NCBI GenBank assembly: GCA_963698405.1
Contig: CAVOQT010000002.1
Location: 62,001-126,000, forward strand
From: SHZI01 sp963698405
GTDB taxonomy: Bacteria; Pseudomonadota; Gammaproteobacteria; Steroidobacterales; GCA-2729495
Reading direction: 5' to 3'
Length of the DNA: 64,000 nt
Below the pieces are notes generated by a model, which worked only from the letters and a program-made list of their open reading frames with translations, made no database searches and was not told the DNA's origin. The translations under genes and the position numbers were made by a program. Shown one piece after another: positions 55,971 through 64,000 of this stretch (the first letter of the stretch is position 1; every line of letters starts with the position of its first letter).

Positions 55971-57057
55971 TCGAGCCGCGAAGCAACTTCTTCCGCGATC
56001 GCCAATGAAGCGGTGAGTCCCGGCGAATCGATGCCGTAGAGATTGACCAGCCCCGGCACGCCGTGCGCCTGCTCGCCCTGCACCAGAAAGTCCGCAGCCG
56101 GTTCATTCGGGCCGGAGAGTTTCGGCCTGATGCCCGTATGACCCCTGCTGCAACCGCGCTTCATCAAGATCGGGGTAGTAGCGGCGGATGGCGGCTGCGA
56201 AATCAGCCAGCCGGCCGGGAGCAAAGCGGTAATCGACAGCGCTGATCCACTCCAGGTCGGGGCCAAAACGCGCGGCACCGGCAAGATCCAGCGTGACATG
56301 AATACCCAGATCTGCACGGCCGGCAACCGGATATACGAGACGGCCAAAGGGTGATTTGCCGGCCAGCTGATAGTAGTGACCGCGCGCCAGATGCAGCGCC
56401 GGGATCGTGGTCTGCGGCAGCACATCGATATTGCGGGCAAGCTCCTGCGCATGCAGGCCGGCAGCATTGACCAGCCTTGCGCAGCGAATCATCGTTGCGC
56501 CTGCCACCTGAATCTCGAACAGCTGCTTCCGGCGCACCACACGGCTCACCTGCGTATTGAGCACCACCGTGCCCCCATGCGCTTCCAGATCTGCCTGCAG
56601 CGCGAGCATATACGCCCGGCTGTCGATGATGCCGGTCGACGGCGAATGCAGCGCCTGCACGCAACGCACGGCGGGTTCGAGTCTGCTGACTTCAGCGGGA
56701 CCGAGTCTTGTCAGATCAGTGACGCCGTTGGTGCTGGCCAGCGCCAGATATCTGTCGAGCGCGGGGACCTCGGTACCGGTGGTCGCCACGATCAGCTTGC
56801 CGATGCGCGCATGGCCGATGCCCTTTTCAGCACAGTAGCGGTACAGCAACTCCCGACCGGCTGCGCACAGCCGGGCCTTCAGCGTGCCGCCAGGGTAGTA
56901 GATGCCCGCATGGATGACTTCGGAGTTGCGGCTGCTCGTCTCCGTGCCGGTGGCACGGGCAGCCTCGATGACGATGACTTCCATGTCCACTGACTGCAAG
57001 CGCACGGCCCACTGCGAGACCGATGACCCCGGCACCAACGACTACGCAGTCAACCAT
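55961..57057 (-). pseudogene. FAD-dependent oxidoreductase, L-2-hydroxyglutarate dehydrogenase-like (two frameshifts)
   Basis: About 364 aa from ATG 57057 after removing an extra C near 56983 and another near 56142. The N terminus VVVGAGVIGLAVGRAL is the FAD Rossmann motif. Then VIEAARATGTETSSRNSEVI, HAGIYYPGGTLKARLC (the LhgO hallmark HAGIYY), YPVAGRADLGIHVTLDLAGA and YTGIRPKLSGPNEPAADFLV close the fold. It may oxidise L-2-hydroxyglutarate to 2-oxoglutarate. The stop TGA (55961-55963) is inside the REP array. Confidence 0.83.
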
Positions 57058-57064
57058 GTCGTTG

Positions 57065-57923
57065 TCACCCCTCCGAACAGCTGTGTGTCCGGATAAACTC
57101 ACTCACATCATCAGCGACCGGTGCAAGCCAACTCAACGGACGCGCCAGCGCAAGGACAATACTGGCATGTTGTCGCCCGGGGACGATGATGAGCTGCGCC
57201 TCACCGCCGGCTGCCGCAACCAGTTCAGCAAGTTTGGCGGAGTTTCGTGGCTTGACCGTGTTGTCGAGATAGCCGTGAATGAGCAACGCAGGGCCCTCAT
57301 TGCCGGTTACAAAATTGACGGGCTGGCTTGAAGCGCGCGTTGCCTGCGGAAAGATCTGCTCGAGCGGGCCACCGACCAGGGGCAGGAAGTCATAGGGCCC
57401 CGACAGGCCGATGAAGCCACACGGTCGTTGCTGCGTGCCTGCAAGCTGCAGGTAGCTGTCGTCATAATGCAGGAGCGCCGCAATCTCTCCGCCAGCAGAA
57501 TGCCCCATCACAAAAACGTTCGATGGGTCGCCACCATATTGCCCGATATTGTCGAAGGTCCAGCGCAGCGCATCAGCTGCGTCATTGACGAATTCCGGAA
57601 ACTGCACTTCAGGGAATAACCGGTAGTTCGGGATCACGACCACATAACCCTGGCGCACCAGTGTGGAGGCAACAAAGCTGTACTCTTCCTTGGTACCACT
57701 CTGCCAGCCGCCGCCATAGAGAAACATGATGACTGGCCGCGGAGTCGCGCTGGTCATGCGTGCGTCGGGCTGTACAGACGTCGAGCGTCAGCTCGTGCGT
57801 ACCGAAGGGAATGTCCCGGCGAGCCTCACCGGAGCCCATTGGACTGACCGAACTGACGACGCGCAGCGGACTGCAGCCGCTCATGAACAGGGTCAGCAGA
57901 AGGATTCCGAAAGCCCGCCTCAC
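57065..57923 (-). pseudogene. Alpha/beta-hydrolase lipoprotein, carboxylesterase-like (one frameshift)
   Basis: Reads as one protein of about 286 aa after a one-base correction near 57772. N terminus (GTG 57923, or ATG 58001 with a longer basic start) is a lipoprotein signal: AFGILLLTLFMSGC. Then HELTLDV, the oxyanion motif IMFLYGGGWQSG, nucleophile Ser in VFVMGHSAGGEIAALL, the acid region LLIHGYLDNTV and His in VPGRQHASIVLALA. Similar to BD-FAE/hormone-sensitive lipase-type esterases. Probably outer-membrane or periplasmic. It ends 7 bases before the FAD oxidoreductase start. Confidence 0.8.
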
Positions 57924-57972
57924 CAGCAAGCCTGGACCTCTTCGCCGTGGCCGGATTTCCAGGCCCTGTGGC

Positions 57973-58188
57973 TCAGCGCCAGCCAATGTGCCATCGTGCA
58001 TCGTTCTTCAGCTCGCGCCAGTCGATCTCGGTTTCGCGCCGACTGTGGACAGCCTCGAGAATGCAGCTTTGTACGCGGTCGGCCAGATCGCGATTCACGG
58101 CAGTTACGATAAAGTGCTTTTCCCGATTGCAGGGCTGCGCAGCAGTCCATTTGCTGTGCTGAAGCTTGTTCGGGTTGATGCGGTTCAT
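57973..58188 (-). CDS. TIGR02450-family small protein
   Basis: 71 aa. The sequence MNRINPNKLQHSKWTAAQPC then NREKHFIVTAVN and TEIDWRELKNDARWHIGWR matches the Trp-rich family TIGR02450 (NPKKLLhSKWTA...NkEKHF...IDWReLKd...W..GW). Function unknown, but the family is widespread in proteobacteria. It is in a different frame from the longer false ORFs covering the same bases. It lies upstream of the hydrolase gene on the same strand. Confidence 0.85.
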   Translation of the reverse strand: MNRINPNKLQHSKWTAAQPCNREKHFIVTAVNRDLADRVQSCILEAVHSRRETEIDWRELKNDARWHIGWR

Positions 58189-58340
58189 CGCTCGGTCCTG
58201 CCAGTCCTGCGAGTGTTATTCGACCCACTCTCGGGATCAGATCTGGAGCGGAAACCGCCAGGCCATCAGGGGCGATGGCTTCATTCGCTTTGCGTTGCTG
58301 CATTCCAGCGGCTACGATTTCAGAAGTACCAGATCATGGA

Positions 58341-58712
58341 GTGAGGGATGAAAAGCCCTGCCAAACCCTTGTGATATTCCTACTGCTAATTCTTTGCCTA
58401 GCCTATATCCCCGGTGCCGTTATTTTGGTGCAACTGTATTTCCGTAAATCCGAGAACGATCGCCCATTCGCAAGGTTAGTCGGTCGAAGCATGGTGCTCG
58501 CGTTTTTTTGGGGATTAGGGTCATTAGGTGTGCAAGGAATAGCCTTTCCCGTCCCGACTGTTGTAGGACTGGTACTACAACCAATCTTTTACTTCGATTG
58601 GTGGACGTGGAATGTTTACTCTTTTTTATTTAGCTGGGCCTTTTATTTCGTGGTGTACCTGATCGCAATGGCTATCAAAAAGAGCTCCATTGCGTTGGGT
58701 AGGTGGGATTGA
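58341..58712 (+). CDS. Small hydrophobic membrane protein of unknown function
   Basis: About 123 aa from the GTG at 58341; the frame is open from 58275. Three hydrophobic segments: LVIFLLLILCLAYIPGAVIL, SMVLAFFWGLGSLGVQGIAF and VYSFLFSWAFYFVVYLIAMA. Its base composition is clearly richer in A+T than its surroundings, suggesting recent acquisition. No match to a named family. Start and coding status are uncertain. Confidence 0.5.
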   Translation: MRDEKPCQTLVIFLLLILCLAYIPGAVILVQLYFRKSENDRPFARLVGRSMVLAFFWGLGSLGVQGIAFPVPTVVGLVLQPIFYFDWWTWNVYSFLFSWAFYFVVYLIAMAIKKSSIALGRWD

Positions 58713-58789
58713 CGACATAGCGGGTGGTGGGGTGGTGGTGCCGGGTTTGGCTTGTTTGGCTTTTTGACCTGCCGCTGGCGCTTTGCTGA

Positions 58790-59224
58790 CTAAAAGAAAC
58801 GCGCAACTCCCAAGCCAACTGCCTTGCCCGCGTCAGCCATGGTCTTGTCCGCGGTGGCCAGTTGCCTGCAATCAATGCCTTGGGCGATGGCCAGATGCAG
58901 GGCGTCAAGGGTTCTCAAAGGGTAACGACCGAGCCGTGAGATCAGGCCCAGCGCCGCGATCAGGTACTCGTCAGCGACGGCATATACCTGCAGGAACCCC
59001 GCCCCGACATCTTTCTCGAACGAGTCGTAAACCCTCGTTTCGATGGTCTTGGTGATCTCACCCGCCCGCCGCCGCCGGGCCAGCAAACAGCGGAACTCGA
59101 CGACAGTCAGGCGGCTGATTGCCGCCGAGGGCTGCTCCTGGATGAATGCCTCGAACCGCTCGGAAAATGGCTCGTTGAGATACCACTTCGCCAGTGCGCT
59201 GGTGTCAAGGTACGGACCCGTCAC
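58790..59224 (-). CDS. vapC: PIN-domain toxin, VapC family
   Basis: 144 aa. Mg2+-dependent RNase of VapC type: first acidic residue in YLDTSALAKWYLNE, Glu in AISRLTVVEFRCLLARR, Asp in TLDALHLAIAQG and Asp in LATADKTMADA make the four-acid active site. Starts with GTG overlapping the antitoxin stop (GTGA), so the two are coupled. It would cut RNA when freed from the antitoxin. Confidence 0.92.
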   Translation of the reverse strand: MTGPYLDTSALAKWYLNEPFSERFEAFIQEQPSAAISRLTVVEFRCLLARRRRAGEITKTIETRVYDSFEKDVGAGFLQVYAVADEYLIAALGLISRLGRYPLRTLDALHLAIAQGIDCRQLATADKTMADAGKAVGLGVARFF

Positions 59225-59448
59225 CGCTCATCCCGCTCGGCGCGAAGATGTTTCTCGCTGCCCTTTTTCAAGCGCGGCATGCTGGCCCGGAGATCGGCAT
59301 GCGAGGGCATCCTGCGTTTGCTGCGCATCGGGAGCAGGCGGGCTATGGCCTTGCCACGGCGCGTAACGACGACTTCACCCTCACGCGCCACCAGGTCATC
59401 AAGCTGCGCAAGCTCCTTACGGACTTCGCGAATGCTCAGGTTTTTCAT
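59221..59448 (-). CDS. Phd/YefM-type antitoxin of the PIN toxin
   Basis: 75 aa from ATG 59448. The N-terminal KNLSIREVRKELAQLDDLVA, then GEVVVTRRGKAIARLLPM matches the Phd/YefM antitoxin fold (IrEvR...l..lv..GE.vvVtrrGkPvArL). The C-terminal basic tail MRSKRRMPSHADLRASMPRL would wrap the toxin. It probably represses its own operon through the inverted repeat just upstream. Confidence 0.9.
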   Translation of the reverse strand: MKNLSIREVRKELAQLDDLVAREGEVVVTRRGKAIARLLPMRSKRRMPSHADLRASMPRLKKGSEKHLRAERDER

Positions 59449-59465
59449 GGAGAGCCCGCTCCTTG

Positions 59466-59496
59466 ATGTGCCACACACACGGGGATTGTGGCACAT
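59466..59496 (-). promoter_or_regulatory. Perfect 10-bp inverted repeat, probable operator of the toxin-antitoxin pair
   Basis: ATGTGCCACA at 59466-59475 and its exact complement TGTGGCACAT at 59487-59496, with 11 bases between (21 bp centre to centre, two helical turns). It begins 18 bases upstream of the antitoxin start, the usual position for antitoxin autorepression. Confidence 0.72.
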
Positions 59497-59750
59497 GGAT
59501 CCTTCCGCCACAAACAGCGGGCAATTGCCCCGGGGGCCTATGGCCCGGTACGCAATGCAATGACCCCCGCGAACCCGCCGACCGGCTGACACCACCTCCG
59601 TCCGCCTCTCGCCATGTATCGCGAACGGAACTAAAGGCAGGAAAATAAATCCGGCACCTTTTAGGCCGAGCGCACCTTGACGAAAGAACCCGGTGCATCC
59701 TCGATCACTGTCAAGCTTGCCATCACCCGGCGTTCGAGCCGGCTACCATG
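59497..59750. other. Non-coding stretch between the toxin-antitoxin operator and phaC
   Basis: About 250 bases without a supported gene. It contains GGCAGGAAAATAAATCCGGC, a relatively A-rich patch, but no clear promoter pair, hairpin or open frame of note. phaC ends at its right edge on the minus strand. Confidence 0.5.
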
Positions 59751-61520
59751 TCACCGGACTGCGGCGCCGAGCCACGCCTCCCAGTCGGGCCACCATGAGC
59801 CCTGATGCTCGGTCGCACCTTTCATCCAGGCGTCTACTTCCCAGGGCTCGGCATCGTTGCGCCAGTACTGATACTTGTTGGCATCCGGCGGATTGATGAC
59901 ACCGGCGATGTGGCCGGAGCCTGCCAGCAGAAAACGCACCGGCCCGGAGAAATTGTGCCGGGCCTTGAACACTGAACGGAACGGCGCGATGTGATCCTCG
60001 CGGCAGGCCTCCAGATAGACCGGCACCGTGACTTTGGTCAGATCGATGGGTACACCGGCCAGTTCGATGGCGCCTGGCTTCACCAGATTGTTGTGCAGGT
60101 ACATCTGCCGCAGATAGAAAAGATGCATCCTGCGTGGCATGCGCGTGGCATCGGCATTCCAGTGCAGCAGATCGAATGGCTTGGCTTCCTTGCCGAGCAG
60201 GTAGTTGTTCACGAAGAAGGACCAGATCAGGTCGTTGGCGCGCAGCATGTTGAAGGTGGTGAACATCGCCTGGCCTTCGAGATAGCCCTTCTCGCCCATC
60301 ATCCCGTCGAGGCTGTCGAGCTGCTTTTCGTCGATGAAGACCGAGAGATCGCCAGGCTCGGAGAAGTCCACCTGGGCAGTCAGCATCGTCGCTGCCTTGA
60401 TGCGCTGATCGCCAATGCCGGCCAGATAGCCGAGGGCAACCCCGAGCATCGTGCCGCCGACGCAGTAGCCGACCGCACTGACCTCGTGCTCACCCGTGGC
60501 TGCCTCTATCGCATCGAGTGCCGCGATGACGCCCTCGGTCAGGTAGTCATCGAAGTTCTTGTGCGCCAGGGACTCGTCCGGATTGGCCCATGACACCACG
60601 AACACCGTGTAGCCGTTGCTGACGGCCCAGCGGATGAATGATTTCTTCTGGTTCAGGTCGAGTATGTAGTACTTGTTGATCCACGCCGGAATCATCAGGA
60701 TCGGCGTGCGGTGCACCTGCTCGGTCGTCGGCTCAAACTGGATCAGCTGGATCAGCTCGTTCTGGAATACGACCTTGCCGGGCGTGGTGGCCAGATTGAC
60801 GCCCAGCTCAAAGGCGTCCGGATCGCTCATGGTGATGCGCAGCTCGCCCTTGCCGCGTTCCATGTCGCGTTTGAAGTTTTCGATGCCGCGGGCGAGATTC
60901 TGGCCCTGGCTTTCATATGTAGCGCGCAGCACTTCCGGGTTGGTCCACACGAAGTTGCTGGGTGCGAAAGCATCGGCAAATTGCCGGGTATAGAAATTCA
61001 CCTTCTTCGCCGTCTGCTCATCCAGCCCTTCCACGCCAGACATCGTGTCGACGAGCCAGCGCGAAGTGATCAGGTATGACTGCTTGATGTAGTCGAACAG
61101 CGCATTTTCCTGCCAGTCCGGGTGACGGAAGCGCCGGTCGCCGGGCTCGGGTTCCGCGACCGGCGGAAAGGCCGGAGCAGCTGGCTGACTGCCAGCCTGG
61201 CCCGGAGGCCTCATCGCGGCCATGGAAGCAGACATCTGCTGCCATAGCTGCATGTGCTGCTGCCAGAGCTGCAGGTTGGCCTGGATCAGGCGCGCGGGGC
61301 TGATGGACAGCTGGTTGACCGCCTCCTGCATTGCCGGCGCTACGTTGAGGGGATCGAGTCCGCGTCCGGCGCCTGCGGTGGGCGCCTTCATGACCTCGGC
61401 AAACATGCTCTGTGCTGCCTGCGCGTATTCGGCAAGCTGGCGGGAAAATTCGGCAGGATCGTGCGAAGGGAAACCGGGTTGTGCGGCCATACTGGGGGCG
61501 GACTGCCGCCCGGCATTCAA
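59751..61520 (-). CDS. phaC: Class I poly(R)-hydroxyalkanoate synthase
   Basis: 589 aa, the normal length of class I PhaC. Polymerises hydroxyacyl-CoA into PHA. The lipase-like box is SAVGYCVGGTMLGVAL with nucleophile Cys; the other triad residues are Asp in YLEACREDHIAPFRSVF and His in AGSGHIAGVINPP. Conserved WWxDW region: QGSWWPDWEAWLGAAV at the end. The N-terminal domain (AEYAQAAQSMFAEVMKAPTA) is typical of class I. Last in the minus-strand block phasin-phaR-phaC. Confidence 0.95.
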   Translation of the reverse strand: MNAGRQSAPSMAAQPGFPSHDPAEFSRQLAEYAQAAQSMFAEVMKAPTAGAGRGLDPLNVAPAMQEAVNQLSISPARLIQANLQLWQQHMQLWQQMSASMAAMRPPGQAGSQPAAPAFPPVAEPEPGDRRFRHPDWQENALFDYIKQSYLITSRWLVDTMSGVEGLDEQTAKKVNFYTRQFADAFAPSNFVWTNPEVLRATYESQGQNLARGIENFKRDMERGKGELRITMSDPDAFELGVNLATTPGKVVFQNELIQLIQFEPTTEQVHRTPILMIPAWINKYYILDLNQKKSFIRWAVSNGYTVFVVSWANPDESLAHKNFDDYLTEGVIAALDAIEAATGEHEVSAVGYCVGGTMLGVALGYLAGIGDQRIKAATMLTAQVDFSEPGDLSVFIDEKQLDSLDGMMGEKGYLEGQAMFTTFNMLRANDLIWSFFVNNYLLGKEAKPFDLLHWNADATRMPRRMHLFYLRQMYLHNNLVKPGAIELAGVPIDLTKVTVPVYLEACREDHIAPFRSVFKARHNFSGPVRFLLAGSGHIAGVINPPDANKYQYWRNDAEPWEVDAWMKGATEHQGSWWPDWEAWLGAAVR

Positions 61521-61536
61521 TCCGGCGGCAGGGCGT

Positions 61537-62067
61537 CTACTCCTTGTGATCGGTGGGCTTGTCGGCGTTCCGTTCCGGTTTTCTGTCCGGGGCGGGACGC
61601 GGCATCATCATATCGAGAAAGGTTTTCTGCATCTGGGTCCAGGCTTCGATGTTCTTGGCAGCCATGTCCTGCATGCTACCGAGCGGCGAAAGGTGCGGCG
61701 GCGTCATGCCCAGCGGCAAGGCCCCCATCGACTTCTGGATCTGCTCCTGCAGGCCTTTCTGCTGCTTCATGAATACGTCGAGGCTGCGCTCCAGATATCC
61801 GCCCATCAGTTCCTGCAGCGGATTGCCGTAGAAGCGGATGATGTGGCGTAGCATTTCTGCCGACAATATCGGCCGGCCGCCCTGCTCCTGCTCGGCTATC
61901 ACCTGCAGCAGAATGCTGCGCGTGATGTCCTCGCCGGTGGTGTCATCTATCACCACTACATCTTCGCCGCCAGCGACCAGCTGCCTGATGCCGTCGAGCG
62001 TGACGTGCCGGCTGGCCTCGGTGTCGTAGAGCCGGCGATTGGCGTACTTCTTTACTGTCCTCGGCAT
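61537..62067 (-). CDS. phaR: Polyhydroxyalkanoate synthesis regulator PhaR
   Basis: 176 aa from ATG 62067, the natural PhaR start (MPRTVKKYANRRLYDTEASR). The N-terminal DNA-binding domain (VKKYANRRLYD, HVTLDGIRQLVAGGEDVVVI) and the following granule-binding part (ILLQVIAEQEQGGRPILSAE) are complete. PhaR represses the phasin gene and itself and leaves DNA when it binds PHA granules. 16 bases before phaC on the same strand. Confidence 0.94.
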   Translation of the reverse strand: MPRTVKKYANRRLYDTEASRHVTLDGIRQLVAGGEDVVVIDDTTGEDITRSILLQVIAEQEQGGRPILSAEMLRHIIRFYGNPLQELMGGYLERSLDVFMKQQKGLQEQIQKSMGALPLGMTPPHLSPLGSMQDMAAKNIEAWTQMQKTFLDMMMPRPAPDRKPERNADKPTDHKE

Positions 62068-62195
62068 GGATCCAGCCACCTGAGTATCTGAGTTGCCTGT
62101 TATATCAGGTCCCGATTCTAACCCGGGAATCCGGGACCGGTATGTGGAGCGCAGCACGGCCTGCAGCCGCACCCAGGGGACAATCGCACAAAGAA

Positions 62196-62230
62196 AAAGG
62201 GGCGCTCACCTCAGCGGTGAGCGCCCCTTT
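62196..62230 (-). terminator. Intrinsic terminator after the phasin gene
   Basis: A 15-bp perfect stem (AAAGGGGCGCTCACC with its complement) and a 5-base loop, followed on the minus strand by a T-run. It begins 20 bases after the phasin stop and separates it from phaR, so the phasin is transcribed alone or mostly so. Confidence 0.88.
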
Positions 62231-62249
62231 GATTGCAGCACTACCTGAT

Positions 62250-62585
62250 TCAGGCAGCCTTGGTCTGGTTGGCAGCAGCCGTGGCCTGGGTCTTGGCCTG
62301 CACGCTACCGGCGATTTCCACGTATTCCTGCGTACGACGGGCCAGCTGTTCACCAAAAGCACGGGTGAACTCCATCTGACGGGTCAGAAACTCGCCGTAA
62401 TTGGCGACGCTGGTCGGCAGACGAGCCTGGTCGACGGCGAAGTTGATGCAATCACCCAGAACTGCGTAATTCTGCTGGGAGAGGCGCTCGAAAGCTTCAA
62501 CAGCAACGCCGTTGAAAGCGCGCAGCGGCTCGAGGGCTTCTTTCTGAAAAGCGAAGGCGTTCGGGAACTGGTTCAGCGTGGTCAT
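62250..62585 (-). CDS. Phasin-family granule-associated protein
   Basis: 111 aa, all helical. Phasins coat PHA granules and control their size. The pattern FAFQKEALEPLRAFNGVAVE, AFERLSQQNYAVLGDCINFA, TRQMEFTRAFGEQLARRTQE and YVEIAGSVQAKTQATAAANQ matches the phasin_2 family. It is followed by the terminator at 62196 and preceded by a long gap with candidate PhaR sites, in line with its role as the most abundant granule protein. Confidence 0.92.
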   Translation of the reverse strand: MTTLNQFPNAFAFQKEALEPLRAFNGVAVEAFERLSQQNYAVLGDCINFAVDQARLPTSVANYGEFLTRQMEFTRAFGEQLARRTQEYVEIAGSVQAKTQATAAANQTKAA

Positions 62586-62788
62586 TGACTGGACTCCTTG
62601 GAATGCAGGTTTCTAAATAGGGGGCGAGACGCATTCTAAGGGGAATTGTTGTGCACCGCAAGAGGAATTCGGAAATCATGTAACTTATTGTTTTTAAATT
62701 TAATTTACAAACAAACAGAGATGTACAAACTCATCCTGAATGCACTGCACTAACACTTGCTGGCGCCAAGGTAATGAAAATACCACCG
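62586..62788 (-). promoter_or_regulatory. Phasin promoter region with two TGC-N3-GCA candidate PhaR sites
   Basis: The gap between topA and the phasin start is A+T-rich in its middle. TGCACCGCA at 62652-62660 and TGCACTGCA at 62741-62749 both fit TGC-N3-GCA, the half-site pattern reported for PhaR operators (inferred from family knowledge). No other gene is present in this gap. Confidence 0.45.
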
Positions 62789-64000
62789 TCAGCTCGGTAC
62801 AGCTTTCTTTTTGCCCGCCGCCTTCTTTGCGGTCTTCTTTGCCGCCTTCTTCTTCCTGGTGCCCGCCTTCTTCTTCGGCAGGCCAGCCGGATCAGAAGCA
62901 TCGGCAGCGGCCTTTTTCGTTACTTTCTTCGCCGCTTTTTTCGCTGCCTTCTTGACGACCTTCTTGCCCCAGCGACGTTTACGTACCGGCGCATCGGCCA
63001 GCCACTGCCGCGCTTCTTCCAGCGTGACCGACTCGGGCTCCCGGTCCTTTGGTATCCGGGCATTGCGCTCGGCATCGGCCAGATACGGGCCCCAGCGACC
63101 GCGCAATATGCGCATGCCGTCCACGCCGAAGTCCTTGATCAGCTTGTTGGCATCCGCTTCCTGCTTGGCCTTGATCGCAGCGATCGCTTCTTCAAGCGTC
63201 ACCTTCAGCGGATCGAGGTCCACCAGGGAGACATATTTCTTGGTGACCTCGCCAGTTTCCTTGTCGACGATCTCGTACTGCACATAGGGGCCGAACATGC
63301 CGGTATTCGCGCTGACCGGTTCGCCGCCTGGCAGAGTGCCGAGCTTTCTGGGCAGCTTGAACAGCTCCAGCGCATCGGGCAGTTCGATGTTGAACATGCT
63401 CTGCCCGGGCTGCAGACCCTTCCACTTCGGCTTCTCCTCGTCATCACGAGTGCCGATCTGGATGAATGAGCCGTAGCGCCCAAAACGGGCCGAAACGGGC
63501 CGCCCGGACAGCGGATCCTTGCCAAGGTCGCGGGCCTGCACTGCCTCGTCGCGGGTGACCACCTGGTCCTTTTCCTTGAGCAGCACTGCAAATGGCTGCC
63601 AGAACTCTTCCAGCACCGGCACCCACGCACACTCGCCGCGCGAGATCTGGTCGAGCTCGTCTTCCATGTGCGCAGTGAAGTCGTAATCCACATAGCGGGT
63701 GAAGTGGCGGGTCAGAAATCCGCTCACGACACGCCCGCCGTCGGTGGGCTTGAGGGCCCGACCCTTCATCTCGGCATACTTGCGATTCAGCAGCGTCGAG
63801 ATGATCGAAGCATAGGTTGAAGGACGGCCAATGCCGCGTTCTTCAAGTGCCTTGACGAGACTCGCCTCCGTAAAGCGCGGCGGCGGCTCGGTGAAGTGCT
63901 GCTCGGGGCGCACCGCTTCGAGAGACAGCAGATCACCCTCGTTGACAGCCGGCAGCTTCAGATCGGTATTGTCATCACCTTCATCGTCACGTCCTTCGAG
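62789..64000 (-). CDS. topA: DNA topoisomerase I, C-terminal part (cut by window end)
   Basis: Relaxes negative supercoils. The frame continues past the right edge. Visible: end of the catalytic core (RPSTYASIISTLLNRKYAEM, KGRALKPTDGGRVVSGFLTR), then the C-terminal DNA-binding repeats: RFGRYGSFIQIG, NTGMFGPYVQYE and GRWGPYLAD. The zinc-finger cysteines of E. coli TopA are missing; instead the protein ends in a Lys/Ala-rich tail (VVKKAAKKAAKKVTKKAA, KKKAGTRKKKAAKKTAKKAA) that would bind DNA non-specifically. Confidence 0.94.
   Translation of the reverse strand, partial: LEGRDDEGDDNTDLKLPAVNEGDLLSLEAVRPEQHFTEPPPRFTEASLVKALEERGIGRPSTYASIISTLLNRKYAEMKGRALKPTDGGRVVSGFLTRHFTRYVDYDFTAHMEDELDQISRGECAWVPVLEEFWQPFAVLLKEKDQVVTRDEAVQARDLGKDPLSGRPVSARFGRYGSFIQIGTRDDEEKPKWKGLQPGQSMFNIELPDALELFKLPRKLGTLPGGEPVSANTGMFGPYVQYEIVDKETGEVTKKYVSLVDLDPLKVTLEEAIAAIKAKQEADANKLIKDFGVDGMRILRGRWGPYLADAERNARIPKDREPESVTLEEARQWLADAPVRKRRWGKKVVKKAAKKAAKKVTKKAAADASDPAGLPKKKAGTRKKKAAKKTAKKAAGKKKAVPS

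Noticed and set aside
57920..58303. 127-aa minus-strand and 194-aa plus-strand open frames around 58 kb
   Set aside because: They cover the same bases as the TIGR02450 gene, which has clear family motifs in its own frame.

Overview
The window looks like a GC-rich gammaproteobacterial chromosome segment. The housekeeping order pyrE-(DUF4124)-dut-coaBC-radC-rpmB-rpmG-mutM and rsmD/coaD next to ftsY-ftsE-ftsX-rpoH is the classical gammaproteobacterial order. A dispersed REP palindrome (GTAGGAGCGGCTTCAG...) of the Xanthomonadales/Steroidobacterales/Pseudomonas type occurs in several clusters. The family cannot be fixed from sequence alone. Both ends cut genes: a sensor kinase on the left and topA on the right.

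Layout. 1-15 kb: end of a two-component kinase, a rhodanese, a Rieske oxygenase, a Pif1-like helicase/ATP-grasp/methyltransferase operon, dbpA, a luciferase-like oxidoreductase, a MipA-like porin, a Tat-signal UbiD-family protein, and a PAP2-dgkA-eptA lipid A modification cluster in which eptA has an in-frame stop. 15-24.9 kb: accessory region ending at tRNA-Phe. It holds MazG, DUF6933, Fic, a multi-gene ATPase operon (ClpB-like AAA+, NrdG-like radical SAM, a 54-aa protein, and a zinc-ribbon/pseudokinase/DUF4011-helicase giant) and a tyrosine integrase. 25-33 kb: yggX, mutY, a REC-GGDEF-EAL protein with a PAS kinase and single-domain receiver, a zincin-like protein, a PaaK-like ligase, tRNA-Gly, trmB. 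34-51.7 kb: core genes listed above plus ampG, xthA, ggt, an OmpA-like lipoprotein and purEK. 51.7-64 kb: DUF2141, DUF924, a FadI-like thiolase, an alanine/sodium symporter, a REP cluster, an LhgO-like oxidoreductase, a lipoprotein hydrolase, TIGR02450, a PIN/Phd toxin-antitoxin pair with its probable operator, a polyhydroxyalkanoate block (phasin, phaR, phaC) and topA.

How genes work together. PAP2, DgkA and EptA would couple phosphoethanolamine addition to lipid A with recycling of the diacylglycerol by-product. The 26.6-30.4 kb trio is a sensory relay ending in cyclic-di-GMP turnover. PhaC/PhaR/phasin make and coat storage granules. A perfect CIRCE operator in front of rpoH places the heat-shock sigma factor under HrcA.

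The most novel element is the 17.5-22.8 kb operon: tightly overlapping genes, composition unlike the flanks, and a helicase cut exactly before its Walker A motif where a Fic gene begins.

Caution: at least fifteen genes or gene parts carry single-base frameshifts. Nearly all are repaired by removing one extra base, mostly C or G, in both accessory and ordinary genes. Residual assembly errors are a more economical explanation than mass gene decay, so frameshifted genes are described as whole genes here.
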